The notes below the pieces were generated by a model. It saw nothing but the letters and a program-made list of their open reading frames with translations. It was not told the origin of the DNA and searched no databases. Of a stretch of DNA of 64,000 nucleotides, positions 33,677 to 43,521 are shown piece by piece. How positions within the stretch are numbered: position 1 is the stretch's first letter; each line of letters opens with the position of its first letter. The stretch comes from an uncultured Amylibacter sp. GTDB taxonomy: Bacteria; Pseudomonadota; Alphaproteobacteria; Rhodobacterales; Rhodobacteraceae. The stretch spans positions 434,001-498,000 of the forward strand of contig CANMGS010000001.1 in the NCBI GenBank assembly GCA_947497475.1, read 5' to 3'. A program made the translations under genes and the position numbers.

Positions 33677-35324
33677 CCCGCCACCTGTTTGCAATTGGGT
33701 ATCGTCTATCTAGCCAAAACGCTTTCAATGACAGACGTGCGCCTGGTGCGGATTGGAAGCGTTTGTATTCGGATATGTAGAGCAAATGTTCCACGCGATT
33801 TACGGTGGCGCGGTCGTAGCCTGCAGCAACGCAATCGGCAACGGATGCATCCTGATCCATTAGCATTTCCAAGATACCGTCCAGCACATCATATTCTGGC
33901 AAGCTGTCACTGTCTTTTTGGTCGTCGCGCAATTCTGCCGTGGGTGGTTTGCTGATGATATTCTCTGGGATCACCACACCTGCGGGTGCCAACATCCAAT
34001 CGCGGTGATTGTCATTGCGCCAGCGGCAGGTTTCAAAAACACGGGTTTTATAGAGGTCTTTGATCGGGTTATAGCCGCCTGACATATCGCCATAGATGGT
34101 GGCATAGCCCACTGCGACCTCTGATTTATTGCCTGTGGTTAAAAGCATTTCACCGAACTTGTTGGACATCGCCATAAGCAGCAATCCACGTAGGCGGGAT
34201 TGAATGTTTTCTTCGGTGACATCCGCATCGTACCCTTCGAACATGCCTGCCAATGTGTTGGTAATGGCATCGCGGCCTTCGGAGATTGGGACATTGTGGT
34301 ATTGGCATCCAAGTGCTTTGGCGACGGCGACAGCATCATCCAAGCTTTCTTGGGATGTGTATTCGGATGGCATCATCACGCAGCGCACATTTTCTGGACC
34401 CAGCGCATCGGCGGCGATTGTGGCGACGATTGCGGAGTCTATGCCGCCTGACAGGCCAAGCAGTACTTTTTTAAACCCTGTTTTTGCCATGTAGTCGCGC
34501 AAGGCCAAAACCATGACGTGGTAATCCTGTTCCCATTCATCAGGGAAGCTGGCTTTTGCGCCCTCTTCTGCACGCCAACCATCATCAGTGTTGGTGAAAT
34601 CAACATGGGCGATGGCCTCTTCGAACAGAGGCATTTGTAGGGCGAGTTTACCGCCTGGGTTTAGGACAAAGGAACCACCGTCAAAGACTTGGTCGTCTTG
34701 ACCACCAATCAGGTTTAGGTAGACGAGTGGCAGTTCGGTTTCGATAACACGGGACACCATAGTATTGATGCGTTTTTCGAACTTGCCACGGTAGTATGGG
34801 GAGGCGTTTGGCGATACGAGGATTTCGGCGCCAGTTTCTTCGAGCGTTTCACACACATCTTCGTACCATGCATCTTCGCAAATCGGCGATCCAATACGCG
34901 CTGGGCCGATAGCATATGGGCCTGACATGTCGCCACTTTCAAATGTGCGCGGCTCGTCAAAAACTTTGTAGTTCGGCAAGTGGTGTTTGCGGATGATGTT
35001 ATCCACTTTGCCGTTTTTCAGAATGGCGTAGCAATTATAGATGCTTTCACCATCGCGCATGGGCAGGCCGATACCAACGGCTGGACCGTCTGTACATATG
35101 GCAGCAAATTCCTCTAACTTGGCTTTTGCATCCGCTGTGTAGGCTGGTTTTTGCACCAAATCTTGGGCTTGATAGCCTGATAGGAACATTTCTGGCAGCA
35201 CCAACATATCGGCATCCGCTGCTTTGGCCTGATCCCAAGCATCCTTTGCTTTGGCAAGGTTGCCCTTAAAATCACCCATCGTTGGGTTTAATTGTGCCAG
35301 CGTTAACCTTAATTTATCGGTCAT
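33666..35324 (-). CDS. nadE: Glutamine-dependent NAD+ synthase
   Basis: A 552-residue two-domain enzyme that amidates NaAD to NAD with ammonia from glutamine. The N-terminal nitrilase domain shows Glu in LVLPEMFLSGY, Lys in IIRKHHLPNY and Cys in GSPICEDAWY. The synthetase domain starts with the PP-loop GLSGGIDSAIVATIAADAL (about residues 290-308), followed by MPSEYTSQ and TGNKSEVAVGYATIYGDM. The start is ATG 35324; the extra upstream Met at 35339 lacks support. A small acidic gene overlaps its 3' end. Confidence 0.95.
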   Translation of the reverse strand: MTDKLRLTLAQLNPTMGDFKGNLAKAKDAWDQAKAADADMLVLPEMFLSGYQAQDLVQKPAYTADAKAKLEEFAAICTDGPAVGIGLPMRDGESIYNCYAILKNGKVDNIIRKHHLPNYKVFDEPRTFESGDMSGPYAIGPARIGSPICEDAWYEDVCETLEETGAEILVSPNASPYYRGKFEKRINTMVSRVIETELPLVYLNLIGGQDDQVFDGGSFVLNPGGKLALQMPLFEEAIAHVDFTNTDDGWRAEEGAKASFPDEWEQDYHVMVLALRDYMAKTGFKKVLLGLSGGIDSAIVATIAADALGPENVRCVMMPSEYTSQESLDDAVAVAKALGCQYHNVPISEGRDAITNTLAGMFEGYDADVTEENIQSRLRGLLLMAMSNKFGEMLLTTGNKSEVAVGYATIYGDMSGGYNPIKDLYKTRVFETCRWRNDNHRDWMLAPAGVVIPENIISKPPTAELRDDQKDSDSLPEYDVLDGILEMLMDQDASVADCVAAGYDRATVNRVEHLLYISEYKRFQSAPGARLSLKAFWLDRRYPIANRWRDES

Positions 35325-35458
35325 TTTGCATCCTATCACCTAGACTTGGGTTCGTTTTATCAGATTAGCCGCCCATGGAAAGCGAAAGTGATCAGGATGC
35401 TTGTCAGATTGTGTGGCGCATCATAAAGTCCGAGTGAAACCGTAAGGGAATATATGAA

Positions 35459-36886
35459 GTGACCGTGACACAGCCATTGAAAATTCTAACTGTTCTGCTG
35501 GCAAGTGCTGTTTTTGTGGCACCTGCTCAGGCGCAAACGACCAAAGTGTTGACTAAGCAATATGATACGGGCGGGGTTTATACGGGTACGTTTAAGGATG
35601 GGCGTCAGCATGGTCAGGGTAAATATGTTTTACCCAATGGTTACGAATATGATGGGCAATGGGTTGAGGGGAAAATCCAAGGCGAAGGCACTGCAAAATT
35701 TCCAAACGGATCGCTTTATGAAGGTCAGTTTGAAGATGGGAAACCACAAGGTTTGGGGAAGATAACCTTTGCGGATGGTGGTACCTATGTGGGCACGTGG
35801 AAGAACGGTAAAATTGGCGGGCAAGGTATTGCGCGCTATGCCAATGGTGAAACCTATGAAGGGGCATTTGATAAGGCTAATCATCATGGCAAAGGTATTT
35901 TAACCAGCGAAACTGGATATCGGTACGAAGGTAACTGGGTTGAAGGACAAAAAACGGGTGTTGCGGATATCGTTTATCCTGATGGGTCGAAATATAAAGG
36001 CGATGTCGTTAATGGTTTGCGACATGGCACGGGCACTGTGACCTTGGCCGATGGTGTGACCTATACGGGCGAATGGGTTGAAGGGCAGATCAGTGGCTCT
36101 GGTACCTTAGCACTGGCAAATGGGGAAACCTATGAAGGCGGGATGCTGAAAGGGCAAAAGCATGGTCAGGGGAAACAGGTTTTATCCAATGGCGATGTTT
36201 ATGAAGGTGGTTTCATCAAAGGTTTGCGTGAAGGCGCGGGGCGTTTAGCACGCAAAGATGGATCTGCGTCCTCTGGCACTTGGGTTCAGGGAAAATTGCA
36301 GGGGTCTGGGCAGATCAATCATACGGACGGATCTGTTTACATTGGCAATCTGAAAGATGGGCTGCCAGAGGGCACTGGCAAGATCACATATGCAAATGGA
36401 AGCACATATGAGGGTGGTTGGCTTGCGGGTGTCATTGAAGGTTCTGGCTTGGCAAAATTCGCCAATGGCACTGTTTATGAAGGTGAGTTCAAGAATGCCA
36501 AGAACCACGGCCAAGGTAAAATCGTTTATGCTGAAGGTTATACATATACAGGTCAGTGGGTGAATGGCATTCGGGATGGGCAAGGTATTGCAACGTTTTC
36601 GGATGGCAGCGTCTATGATGGCCAGTTCAAAGCAGGCAAACGCCACGGCGCTGGGCGTTTGGCGACGAATGATGGTTTTGAATATGACGGGCAATGGGTT
36701 GACGGCCAAATAGAAGGCACAGGCATTGCCAAATATGCCAATGGTGATGTTTACGATGGATCATTCGCAAATGGTGTGCGTGCAGGTGTTGGTGTTATGA
36801 CCTATGCCAATGGCGAAGTGTTTGATGGCGCTTGGGAGAATGGACAACCTGTTGTAGTTGAAGATGCGCCTGAGGCCACGCAATAA
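35459..36886 (+). CDS. Exported MORN-repeat protein (about 19 repeats)
   Basis: A 475-residue protein with a signal peptide ending AQA (residues 23-25), starting at GTG 35459. The rest is a near-continuous run of about 19 MORN repeats of 23 residues, with pattern xYxGxWxxGxxxGxGxxxxxxG, from YTGTFKDG to VFDGAWENG. Repeat 11 lacks the Tyr (SSGTW). MORN repeats form extended beta-hairpin stacks that bind lipids or proteins; bacterial roles are poorly known. Export places it in the periplasm or on the outer membrane. The underlying DNA is an imperfect 69-bp tandem repeat, so copy number may vary between strains. Confidence 0.92.
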   Translation: MTVTQPLKILTVLLASAVFVAPAQAQTTKVLTKQYDTGGVYTGTFKDGRQHGQGKYVLPNGYEYDGQWVEGKIQGEGTAKFPNGSLYEGQFEDGKPQGLGKITFADGGTYVGTWKNGKIGGQGIARYANGETYEGAFDKANHHGKGILTSETGYRYEGNWVEGQKTGVADIVYPDGSKYKGDVVNGLRHGTGTVTLADGVTYTGEWVEGQISGSGTLALANGETYEGGMLKGQKHGQGKQVLSNGDVYEGGFIKGLREGAGRLARKDGSASSGTWVQGKLQGSGQINHTDGSVYIGNLKDGLPEGTGKITYANGSTYEGGWLAGVIEGSGLAKFANGTVYEGEFKNAKNHGQGKIVYAEGYTYTGQWVNGIRDGQGIATFSDGSVYDGQFKAGKRHGAGRLATNDGFEYDGQWVDGQIEGTGIAKYANGDVYDGSFANGVRAGVGVMTYANGEVFDGAWENGQPVVVEDAPEATQ

Positions 36887-36977
36887 ATATACGATGGTGA
36901 CTTAAGTTAAGCACTCAGTTTTGAACATCACATCGAATACTATTGGATGATGCTCCATATCTCATTACAATTACAGA

Positions 36978-37589
36978 ATGTCCGTAGAAGCAGATCAGAT
37001 CATTAAAATATATCGTCGACATGCACACACATGGGCAAGTCGGCGCGGAACAGAGTTATCTGAACAAAAGTGGCTTGATAGATTCATAGAACTTCTTCCC
37101 GACACCTCTTTAGTTTTAGATTTGGGATGCGGGTCTGGGGAGCCAATCGGACGGTATCTGTTAGAAAACGATAGTATTTTAACGGGCGTTGATGCCTCCC
37201 CAGAACTAATTGAGATTGCGCAAGACCGCGTTCCAAATGCCAACTGGATTGTATCGGATATGCGAACCCTCCAATTAGATGCAAAATTCCATGGTATTAT
37301 AGCTTGGAATAGCTTTTTTCATCTGACGCCAAATGATCAGCGGAAAATGTTTCCTATCTTTGAGCAGCATGCGGCAGCTGGGGCAGCTCTGATGTTCACG
37401 AGCGGGCCAGATCATGGAGAGGTAATTGGTGAATTTGAAGGGGAGCCGCTTTATCATTCCAGTCTTAGTCCTGATGAATACGCAGCATTGCTAGATCGGC
37501 ATGGTTTCGATTTGATAGATCATTTTTTAGAAGACCCAGATTGTAATCTTCAAACTGTTTGGTTGGCTCAATTTAGACGTTCAAAGTAA
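36978..37589 (+). CDS. SAM-dependent class I methyltransferase
   Basis: A 203-residue methyltransferase. Motif I is VLDLGCGSGEPIGRYL (residues 46-61), followed by GVDASPELIEIAQDRVP (motif II), WIVSDMRTLQL and IIAWNSFFHLTP (motif IV region). The substrate is not indicated by sequence or by neighbours. It stands alone between the MORN gene and the convergent SDR gene. Confidence 0.87.
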   Translation: MSVEADQIIKIYRRHAHTWASRRGTELSEQKWLDRFIELLPDTSLVLDLGCGSGEPIGRYLLENDSILTGVDASPELIEIAQDRVPNANWIVSDMRTLQLDAKFHGIIAWNSFFHLTPNDQRKMFPIFEQHAAAGAALMFTSGPDHGEVIGEFEGEPLYHSSLSPDEYAALLDRHGFDLIDHFLEDPDCNLQTVWLAQFRRSK

Positions 37590-37614
37590 ATGCCTTTAAT
37601 GATTATGTTTAATT

Positions 37615-38289
37615 CTACCAAACCGATTTTTTTCCTGCCCAATCCAAGAATTCGCCTGTATCGCGGGGTGAGAGGTTATCCGCCACATTCAGCAAATCTT
37701 GTGCGGCGTCCCTTGGCGATACAAAAGTGCGGTTTTTTAGGTATTTCTTTGTAAGATCGGTACCAACTGTTCCAGGGTGATAAGCAATACAAATTGCATT
37801 TGGGTTCTTGCGTTCTAATTCAATCGCTGTGGTGTGGATAATTTGATTTAGAGCTGCTTTTGCGGATCGGTAAGATATCCAGCCGCCTAGATGATTGTCG
37901 CCGATGGAACCAACACGGGCAGACAATGTCATCACCACACAACGGCGGGATTTGGTGAGTTTTGGCGTGAAATGCTTCAGTAATAATGCAGGTCCAAGGG
38001 CATTGATTTGGAATTGCGTCATCAATTTTTCGGCTGTCATGGATTGGATAGTTTTTTCGGGACGCAGCCCATCCACCTCTAATACGCCTGTGGCAATGAC
38101 GATCATATCAAGGCCGCCTGCTATGGTATCTGCGGCGGCTTTGATGCTGTCTTCGTCAGTGATATCTAGGCCGTCGTCGCGGCGAGATATGGTAGATACG
38201 GCATAGCCACGTTCATTACATAATTGCGCCAAAGCGGACCCTATGCCGCCTGATGCTCCTATGATGAGTGTTTTTTTAGCTGCTGCCAT
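37615..38289 (-). CDS. Short-chain dehydrogenase/reductase (C-factor-like)
   Basis: A 224-residue NAD(P)-dependent SDR. The cofactor loop is IIGASGGIGSALAQL (10-24), the active-site Ser lies in VVMTLSARVGS and the Tyr-Lys pair in SYRSAKAALNQI. The short length and the C-terminal FLDWAGKKSVW are typical of the CsgA/C-factor-like subfamily with no defined substrate. It follows the RraA-like gene by 9 nt on the same strand, so both are probably co-transcribed. Confidence 0.88.
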   Translation of the reverse strand: MAAAKKTLIIGASGGIGSALAQLCNERGYAVSTISRRDDGLDITDEDSIKAAADTIAGGLDMIVIATGVLEVDGLRPEKTIQSMTAEKLMTQFQINALGPALLLKHFTPKLTKSRRCVVMTLSARVGSIGDNHLGGWISYRSAKAALNQIIHTTAIELERKNPNAICIAYHPGTVGTDLTKKYLKNRTFVSPRDAAQDLLNVADNLSPRDTGEFLDWAGKKSVW

Positions 38290-38298
38290 TCACTATCC

Positions 38299-38958
38299 TT
38301 ATACTTTTCGAACCTCTACTTTGCCCATGTATTCTGCTAATGTACCGCCGTTTTGCAAGCTTTCCATTAATTTGGCTTCTTTTGCGAGGATCGCTTGGGC
38401 TGCTTGCAGCACTTCATCCACACGCGCGAGGGGCACAACCACAACACCATCGGCATCGCCAATAACAAGGTCACCTGAGCGCAATTTTACACCACCGCAT
38501 GTAATATCAGCATCGATTGCACCTTCGTTTTGGCGCTTGGGGCGGCATGGTACAACTGAACGGCAAAAGACATTTAAGCCTGCTTCGATAATTTCTTCGC
38601 TGTCACGGACAGAACCGTCTATGACCAGACCACCTACTTTTTGCTCCATAGCAAACAAAGCGATCAAACCGCCAAGTACTGCACGTTCTTCGTAGGCTTT
38701 GGCATCTGCAACGATGACTTCGCCAGCTTCAGCAATTTGTAAGGCGACACGGATTGGGCTGTTGTCCCCTGATAAGCAATCCGCTGTGCGCGCTTGGCCA
38801 CAAATACGCATTTCACGTGTTAATGGGTTAATTGCGCCACCCATAGTCATACGTTCACCAACAGCATCGGAGATCACAGCCGCAGGAATACCTTGAAAAG
38901 CTGCAAGTGTTTCGGCAGGTAATTTTGCGTAATCAGTTGTGTGTTGGAGGATCGTCAT
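38299..38958 (-). CDS. RraA family protein (HMG aldolase/RNase E regulator-like)
   Basis: A 219-residue protein of the RraA/dimethylmenaquinone methyltransferase-like fold. Words are FQGIPAAVISDAVG, VIVADAKAYEERAVLGGL, VGGLVIDGSVRDSEEI with the conserved Arg-Asp, and SGDLVIGDADGVVVVP. Members are divalent-metal aldolases for 4-hydroxy-4-methyl-2-oxoglutarate, or inhibitors of RNase E. The metal site Asp-x20-Arg-Asp pattern favours an aldolase. Partner genes for aromatic catabolism are not seen nearby. Confidence 0.83.
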   Translation of the reverse strand: MTILQHTTDYAKLPAETLAAFQGIPAAVISDAVGERMTMGGAINPLTREMRICGQARTADCLSGDNSPIRVALQIAEAGEVIVADAKAYEERAVLGGLIALFAMEQKVGGLVIDGSVRDSEEIIEAGLNVFCRSVVPCRPKRQNEGAIDADITCGGVKLRSGDLVIGDADGVVVVPLARVDEVLQAAQAILAKEAKLMESLQNGGTLAEYMGKVEVRKV

Positions 38959-39071
38959 ATCTGTACTTTCATTGATTGTTCAAGCTTGGACATAAATCAG
39001 TACATTAGTAAATGGAATAGCTTTGAACTGCCCTCTTCCATTCCCTGCGAATCCCGCTATAAGTCATTTCC

Positions 39072-39155
39072 ATGAAAACTGGCGCACATATCATTCATAG
39101 ATCGGCTCTTTTGGGTCTGAATCTACTTGCGCTAATTCTGCTTAGCCGCCTCTGA
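39072..39155 (+). CDS. leuL: leu operon leader peptide (attenuator)
   Basis: A 27-codon ORF ATG 39072 to TGA 39155 contains nine Leu codons, eight of them within the 14 codons 39108-39149 region and the last just before the stop. Such a Leu-rich leader upstream of leuA is the classical attenuation sensor: ribosome stalling at Leu codons when leucyl-tRNA is scarce changes RNA folding. A 10-bp hairpin overlaps its stop codon. It begins 172 nt upstream of leuA. It is too short for routine gene callers but the codon content is far from random. Confidence 0.88.
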   Translation: MKTGAHIIHRSALLGLNLLALILLSRL

Positions 39156-39185
39156 GCGTGTCTTAATGGCGCGTGCGCTCAGAGG
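39149..39185 (+). terminator. leuA attenuator hairpin
   Basis: cctctgagcg (39149-39158) pairs perfectly with cgctcagagg (39176-39185) around a 17-nt loop. It covers the last leuL codon and its stop, as in attenuators. No long U tract follows, so termination efficiency or the exact antiterminator pairing is unclear. Confidence 0.75.
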
Positions 39186-39243
39186 GTATGAAATTCGCGC
39201 AAATATGAGACTGAAAAGCTAAGTATAAAAACGAGATACCAAA

Positions 39244-40791
39244 ATGACTGATACATCTAAACAAGACCGCGTCTTGATCTTTGACACAACATTGCGCGAC
39301 GGCGAACAAAGTCCTGGCGCCACAATGAGCCATAATGAAAAGTTGGAAATTGCCAGCCTATTGGATGAAATGGGCGTCGATATTATTGAAGCAGGCTTCC
39401 CAATTGCATCTGAGGGTGATTTTGCAGCGGTGTCAGAGATTGCTAAACGGTCAAAGAACTCTGTAATCTGTGGTTTGAGCCGTGCAATTGAGCGCGATAT
39501 TGACCGTTGCTATGAAGCCGTGAAACATGCAGCACAGCCGCGTATCCACACATTTATCGGTACATCCCCGCAGCATCGCGCGATCCCTGATTTGACGATG
39601 GACGAGATGGTAGACCGCATTCATCAGACGGTTAGCCATGCGCGTAATTTGTGTGACAACATTCAATGGTCACCAATGGATGCAACACGTACCGAAGAAG
39701 ATTATTTGTGCCGCGTTGTGGAAACTGCGATCAAAGCAGGTGCTACAACAATCAATATTCCCGACACTGTAGGTTATACTGCGCCGCGTGAAAGCGCCGA
39801 TATTATCCGTATGTTGTTGGAACGTGTTCCAGGTGCCGACGAGATTATTTTTGCCACCCATTGCCATAATGACCTTGGCATGGCGACAGCCAATGCATTG
39901 GCTGCTGTTGAAGGTGGCGCACGTCAAATTGAGTGCACTATCAATGGTTTAGGCGAACGTGCAGGTAACACTGCGTTGGAAGAAGTTGTGATGGCGATGC
40001 GGGTTCGCAATGACATCATGCCTTATGCAACAGGTATTGATACAACGAAATTAATGAACCTAAGCCGCCGTGTGGCGACTGTTTCAGGCTTTGCAGTTCA
40101 GAACAACAAAGCGATTGTTGGTAAAAACGCTTTTGCCCATGAAAGCGGCATTCACCAAGACGGTATGTTAAAATCTGCTGATACGTTCGAGATCATGCGC
40201 CCAGAAGATGTGGGTTTGTCTGAGACTAATTTGGTGATGGGCAAACACTCTGGCCGCGCGGCCTTGCGTTCTAAGTTGGCTGATTTAGGCTATGAGTTGG
40301 GCGACAATCAGTTGAAAGACGTTTTCGTTCGCTTCAAAGCTTTAGCTGACCGCAAGAAAGAAGTTTACGACGATGATTTGATTGCTTTGGTTTCTGACGA
40401 AGGCACGCATCAGGAATATGATTTCTTGCAGGTGAAATTCCTTCGTGTGATTTGCGGAACAGAAGCTCCACAATCTGCAGATTTAACCATGACCATTGAT
40501 GGCGTAGATCATCAAGTGACAGCAACTGGCGATGGCCCTGTGGATGCGACGTTTAATGCTGTGAAAGCTTTGTTCCCGCATGATGCGTCATTGAATGTCT
40601 ATCAAGTGCATGCTGTGACCGAGGGTACAGATGCCCAAGCAACAGTTTCTGTGCGCATGGAAGAGAACGGTAAGATCGCAACAGGTCAATCGGCGGATAC
40701 AGATACGGTTGTGGCATCGGCCAAGGCGTATGTGAATGCGTTGAACAAGCTATTGGTTCGACGCGAAAAGACTGCACCTGACGCTGAGTGA
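39244..40791 (+). CDS. leuA: 2-isopropylmalate synthase
   Basis: A 515-residue enzyme that condenses acetyl-CoA and 2-oxoisovalerate, the first step of leucine synthesis. The catalytic-domain opening FDTTLRDGEQSPGATM (residues 14-29) binds the metal, with the HCHNDLGMATAN His pair further on and GLGERAGN. The C-terminal LeuA dimer regulatory domain (about 390-500) is where leucine feedback acts. It lies behind leuL and its hairpin, so it is under attenuation, and is followed by a terminator; no other leu gene is adjacent. Confidence 0.96.
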   Translation: MTDTSKQDRVLIFDTTLRDGEQSPGATMSHNEKLEIASLLDEMGVDIIEAGFPIASEGDFAAVSEIAKRSKNSVICGLSRAIERDIDRCYEAVKHAAQPRIHTFIGTSPQHRAIPDLTMDEMVDRIHQTVSHARNLCDNIQWSPMDATRTEEDYLCRVVETAIKAGATTINIPDTVGYTAPRESADIIRMLLERVPGADEIIFATHCHNDLGMATANALAAVEGGARQIECTINGLGERAGNTALEEVVMAMRVRNDIMPYATGIDTTKLMNLSRRVATVSGFAVQNNKAIVGKNAFAHESGIHQDGMLKSADTFEIMRPEDVGLSETNLVMGKHSGRAALRSKLADLGYELGDNQLKDVFVRFKALADRKKEVYDDDLIALVSDEGTHQEYDFLQVKFLRVICGTEAPQSADLTMTIDGVDHQVTATGDGPVDATFNAVKALFPHDASLNVYQVHAVTEGTDAQATVSVRMEENGKIATGQSADTDTVVASAKAYVNALNKLLVRREKTAPDAE

Positions 40792-40812
40792 CTTAATCTC
40801 TTAAAATACATA

Positions 40813-40838
40813 CGAATGCAGGAGAAACCCTGCATTCG
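40813..40838 (+). terminator. Terminator behind leuA
   Basis: cgaatgcagg (40813-40822) pairs with cctgcattcg (40829-40838) around a 6-nt loop, and TT then TCGT follows. The poly-T run is short but the stem is perfect. Confidence 0.75.
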
Positions 40839-40921
40839 TTTCGTACAATTTTAAAGATTCGGGGCAAAACTTCGCCTAAATCGTTATTTATTGTGCGACG
40901 TAGGGTATTTAGCCCTGAATC

Positions 40922-40940
40922 CCCCTTTACGTGAAAGGGG
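40922..40940 (+). promoter_or_regulatory. Hairpin in the mreB 5' untranslated region
   Basis: ccccttt (40922-40928) and aaagggg (40934-40940) pair around a 5-nt loop, 38 nt ahead of the mreB start. No T tract follows. It may stabilise the transcript or affect initiation; its role is unknown. Confidence 0.45.
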
Positions 40941-40974
40941 TTCGCAACCTATAAGATTAAGGCTTTCAAGGTGA

Positions 40975-42051
<1,077 letters not shown>

Positions 42052-42082
42052 TACATTAGCCGTCATTTCCAAGGTATAGGAC

Positions 42083-42985
42083 ATGGCAAAACAAAACGGT
42101 CAGGACATAAATTTTGGGCGATCCATTCGTCAGGTTTTGTTTGGCCTAACGCTTTTCTTTTTATTCCTTATTTTCCTGTTCTGGCGAATTGATAACCCAC
42201 GCGCTGAACAGCTGCGTGTTTCTATTTTGGATAAAGTCGTGCCCAATATGGAATGGGCTCTTGCACCGATAACTCGGATTTCGCAGATCGTAGATGATTT
42301 CCAATCATATGGTCGCATCTATGAGCAAAACCAAGAACTTCGCCGTGAATTGCAACAAATGAAAGCTTGGCGTGAAGCCGCTATTCAACTGGAGCAGGAA
42401 AAGGCACGTTTGCTGGATTTGAACAATGTTAAATTGCCTGCAAAACTGTCGTTCATATCGGGCGTTGTTTTAACAGACTCTGGTAGTCCATTTCGTCAAT
42501 CAGCGCTGATTAATCTTGGCCAAAACGATGGTGTTGTTGATGGTTGGGCCGCAATGGACGGATTGGGATTATTGGGGCGCATTTCTGGTGTGGGTAAAAA
42601 CTCATCTCGTGTTGTTTTCCTGACAGATAGCAACAGTAATGTGCCCGTAACGATCAAACCGTCTAACCAAAAAGCTATTCTCACAGGGGACAACAGTTTG
42701 CTTCCTGTTTTGGATTTCATCGAAAATACCGATTTGGTCCAACCTGGGGATCGTATTGTAACCTCGGGCGATGGTGGTGTTTTTCCACCAGATCTTTTGG
42801 TTGGTCAGGCAGTTCTGACGTCTGATAACCGCTTTCGTGTTCGGCTATCTGCCGATTACAGCCGTTTAGAATTCATGCGTATTGTACGTCATTCACCTGG
42901 TTTACCCATCACTGATCCTGATCGTTTAATAGGACCAAAGCTACCTGAAGACGTGGAACAAGCAGCAGAAGGTGTGGACGGATGA
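42083..42985 (+). CDS. mreC: Rod shape-determining protein MreC
   Basis: A 300-residue periplasmic scaffold protein with one membrane helix (residues 16-37). A coiled coil follows at about 70-110 (ELRRELQQMKAWREA, QLEQEKARLLD), then the beta-rich MreC core with FISGVVLTDSGSPFRQSALIN and PGDRIVTSGDGGVFPPDLLVG. It links MreB/MreD to PBP2 and activates the RodA-PBP2 synthase. The stop overlaps the mreD start by 4 nt. Confidence 0.95.
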   Translation: MAKQNGQDINFGRSIRQVLFGLTLFFLFLIFLFWRIDNPRAEQLRVSILDKVVPNMEWALAPITRISQIVDDFQSYGRIYEQNQELRRELQQMKAWREAAIQLEQEKARLLDLNNVKLPAKLSFISGVVLTDSGSPFRQSALINLGQNDGVVDGWAAMDGLGLLGRISGVGKNSSRVVFLTDSNSNVPVTIKPSNQKAILTGDNSLLPVLDFIENTDLVQPGDRIVTSGDGGVFPPDLLVGQAVLTSDNRFRVRLSADYSRLEFMRIVRHSPGLPITDPDRLIGPKLPEDVEQAAEGVDG

Positions 42986-43521
42986 AAGACACAAAGCTTA
43001 ATCTAAACTGGTTAAGACAAGTGGCACTTTTTCTATTTGCTTGCCTGATTATTTTTTACCAGTTGATCCCATTTTCCTTAATTCCAGGTGCATTACCATC
43101 ACCAGATATTATGTTTTGTGCCATCTGTGCGTTTATCATCCGTAGGCCAGAGATCGTTCCTTTTTGGCTCATTGGTATAATCTATTTTACATTCGACGTC
43201 TTTGAGTCCAGACCATTTGGCGTTTGGACCGCCTCTATACTCATCATGACAGAGGTTTTACGCGCAAATCGTAATGCGTTTCGTGAAAACCTTTTCCCCT
43301 TTGAATGGATAGCCATTTCAACGATTTTCATACTCGCATTAGCGGTAAATCAAATATTCCTTGTCATGTCGATTGTTCCAACGCCGCCATTTTACAATTT
43401 GCTTTGGCAATTCATTTTTACAGTACTGTCTTACCCAATTGTGCTGTTCATCATCACATATGTGTTGAGAGTGCGCAAACCTGCCCTAGGTGAGTTTGAT
43501 GTTAAAGGCCAAAAGATATGA
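42982..43521 (+). CDS. mreD: Rod shape-determining protein MreD
   Basis: A 179-residue inner-membrane protein with about five helices, including LFLFACLIIFYQLIPF and FIFTVLSYPIVLFIITYVLRV. Sequence conservation in MreD is low; identity rests on size, topology (P.P.....LLWQ near the end) and position between mreC and mrdA. It overlaps both neighbours by 4 nt, indicating strict co-expression of the elongasome. Confidence 0.92.
   Translation: MKDTKLNLNWLRQVALFLFACLIIFYQLIPFSLIPGALPSPDIMFCAICAFIIRRPEIVPFWLIGIIYFTFDVFESRPFGVWTASILIMTEVLRANRNAFRENLFPFEWIAISTIFILALAVNQIFLVMSIVPTPPFYNLLWQFIFTVLSYPIVLFIITYVLRVRKPALGEFDVKGQKI

Noticed and set aside
35560-36850. Regular repeats as a possible CRISPR array
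   Set aside because: The 69-bp periodicity is coding and gives 23-residue MORN repeats in one continuous frame; there are no unique spacers and no cas genes.
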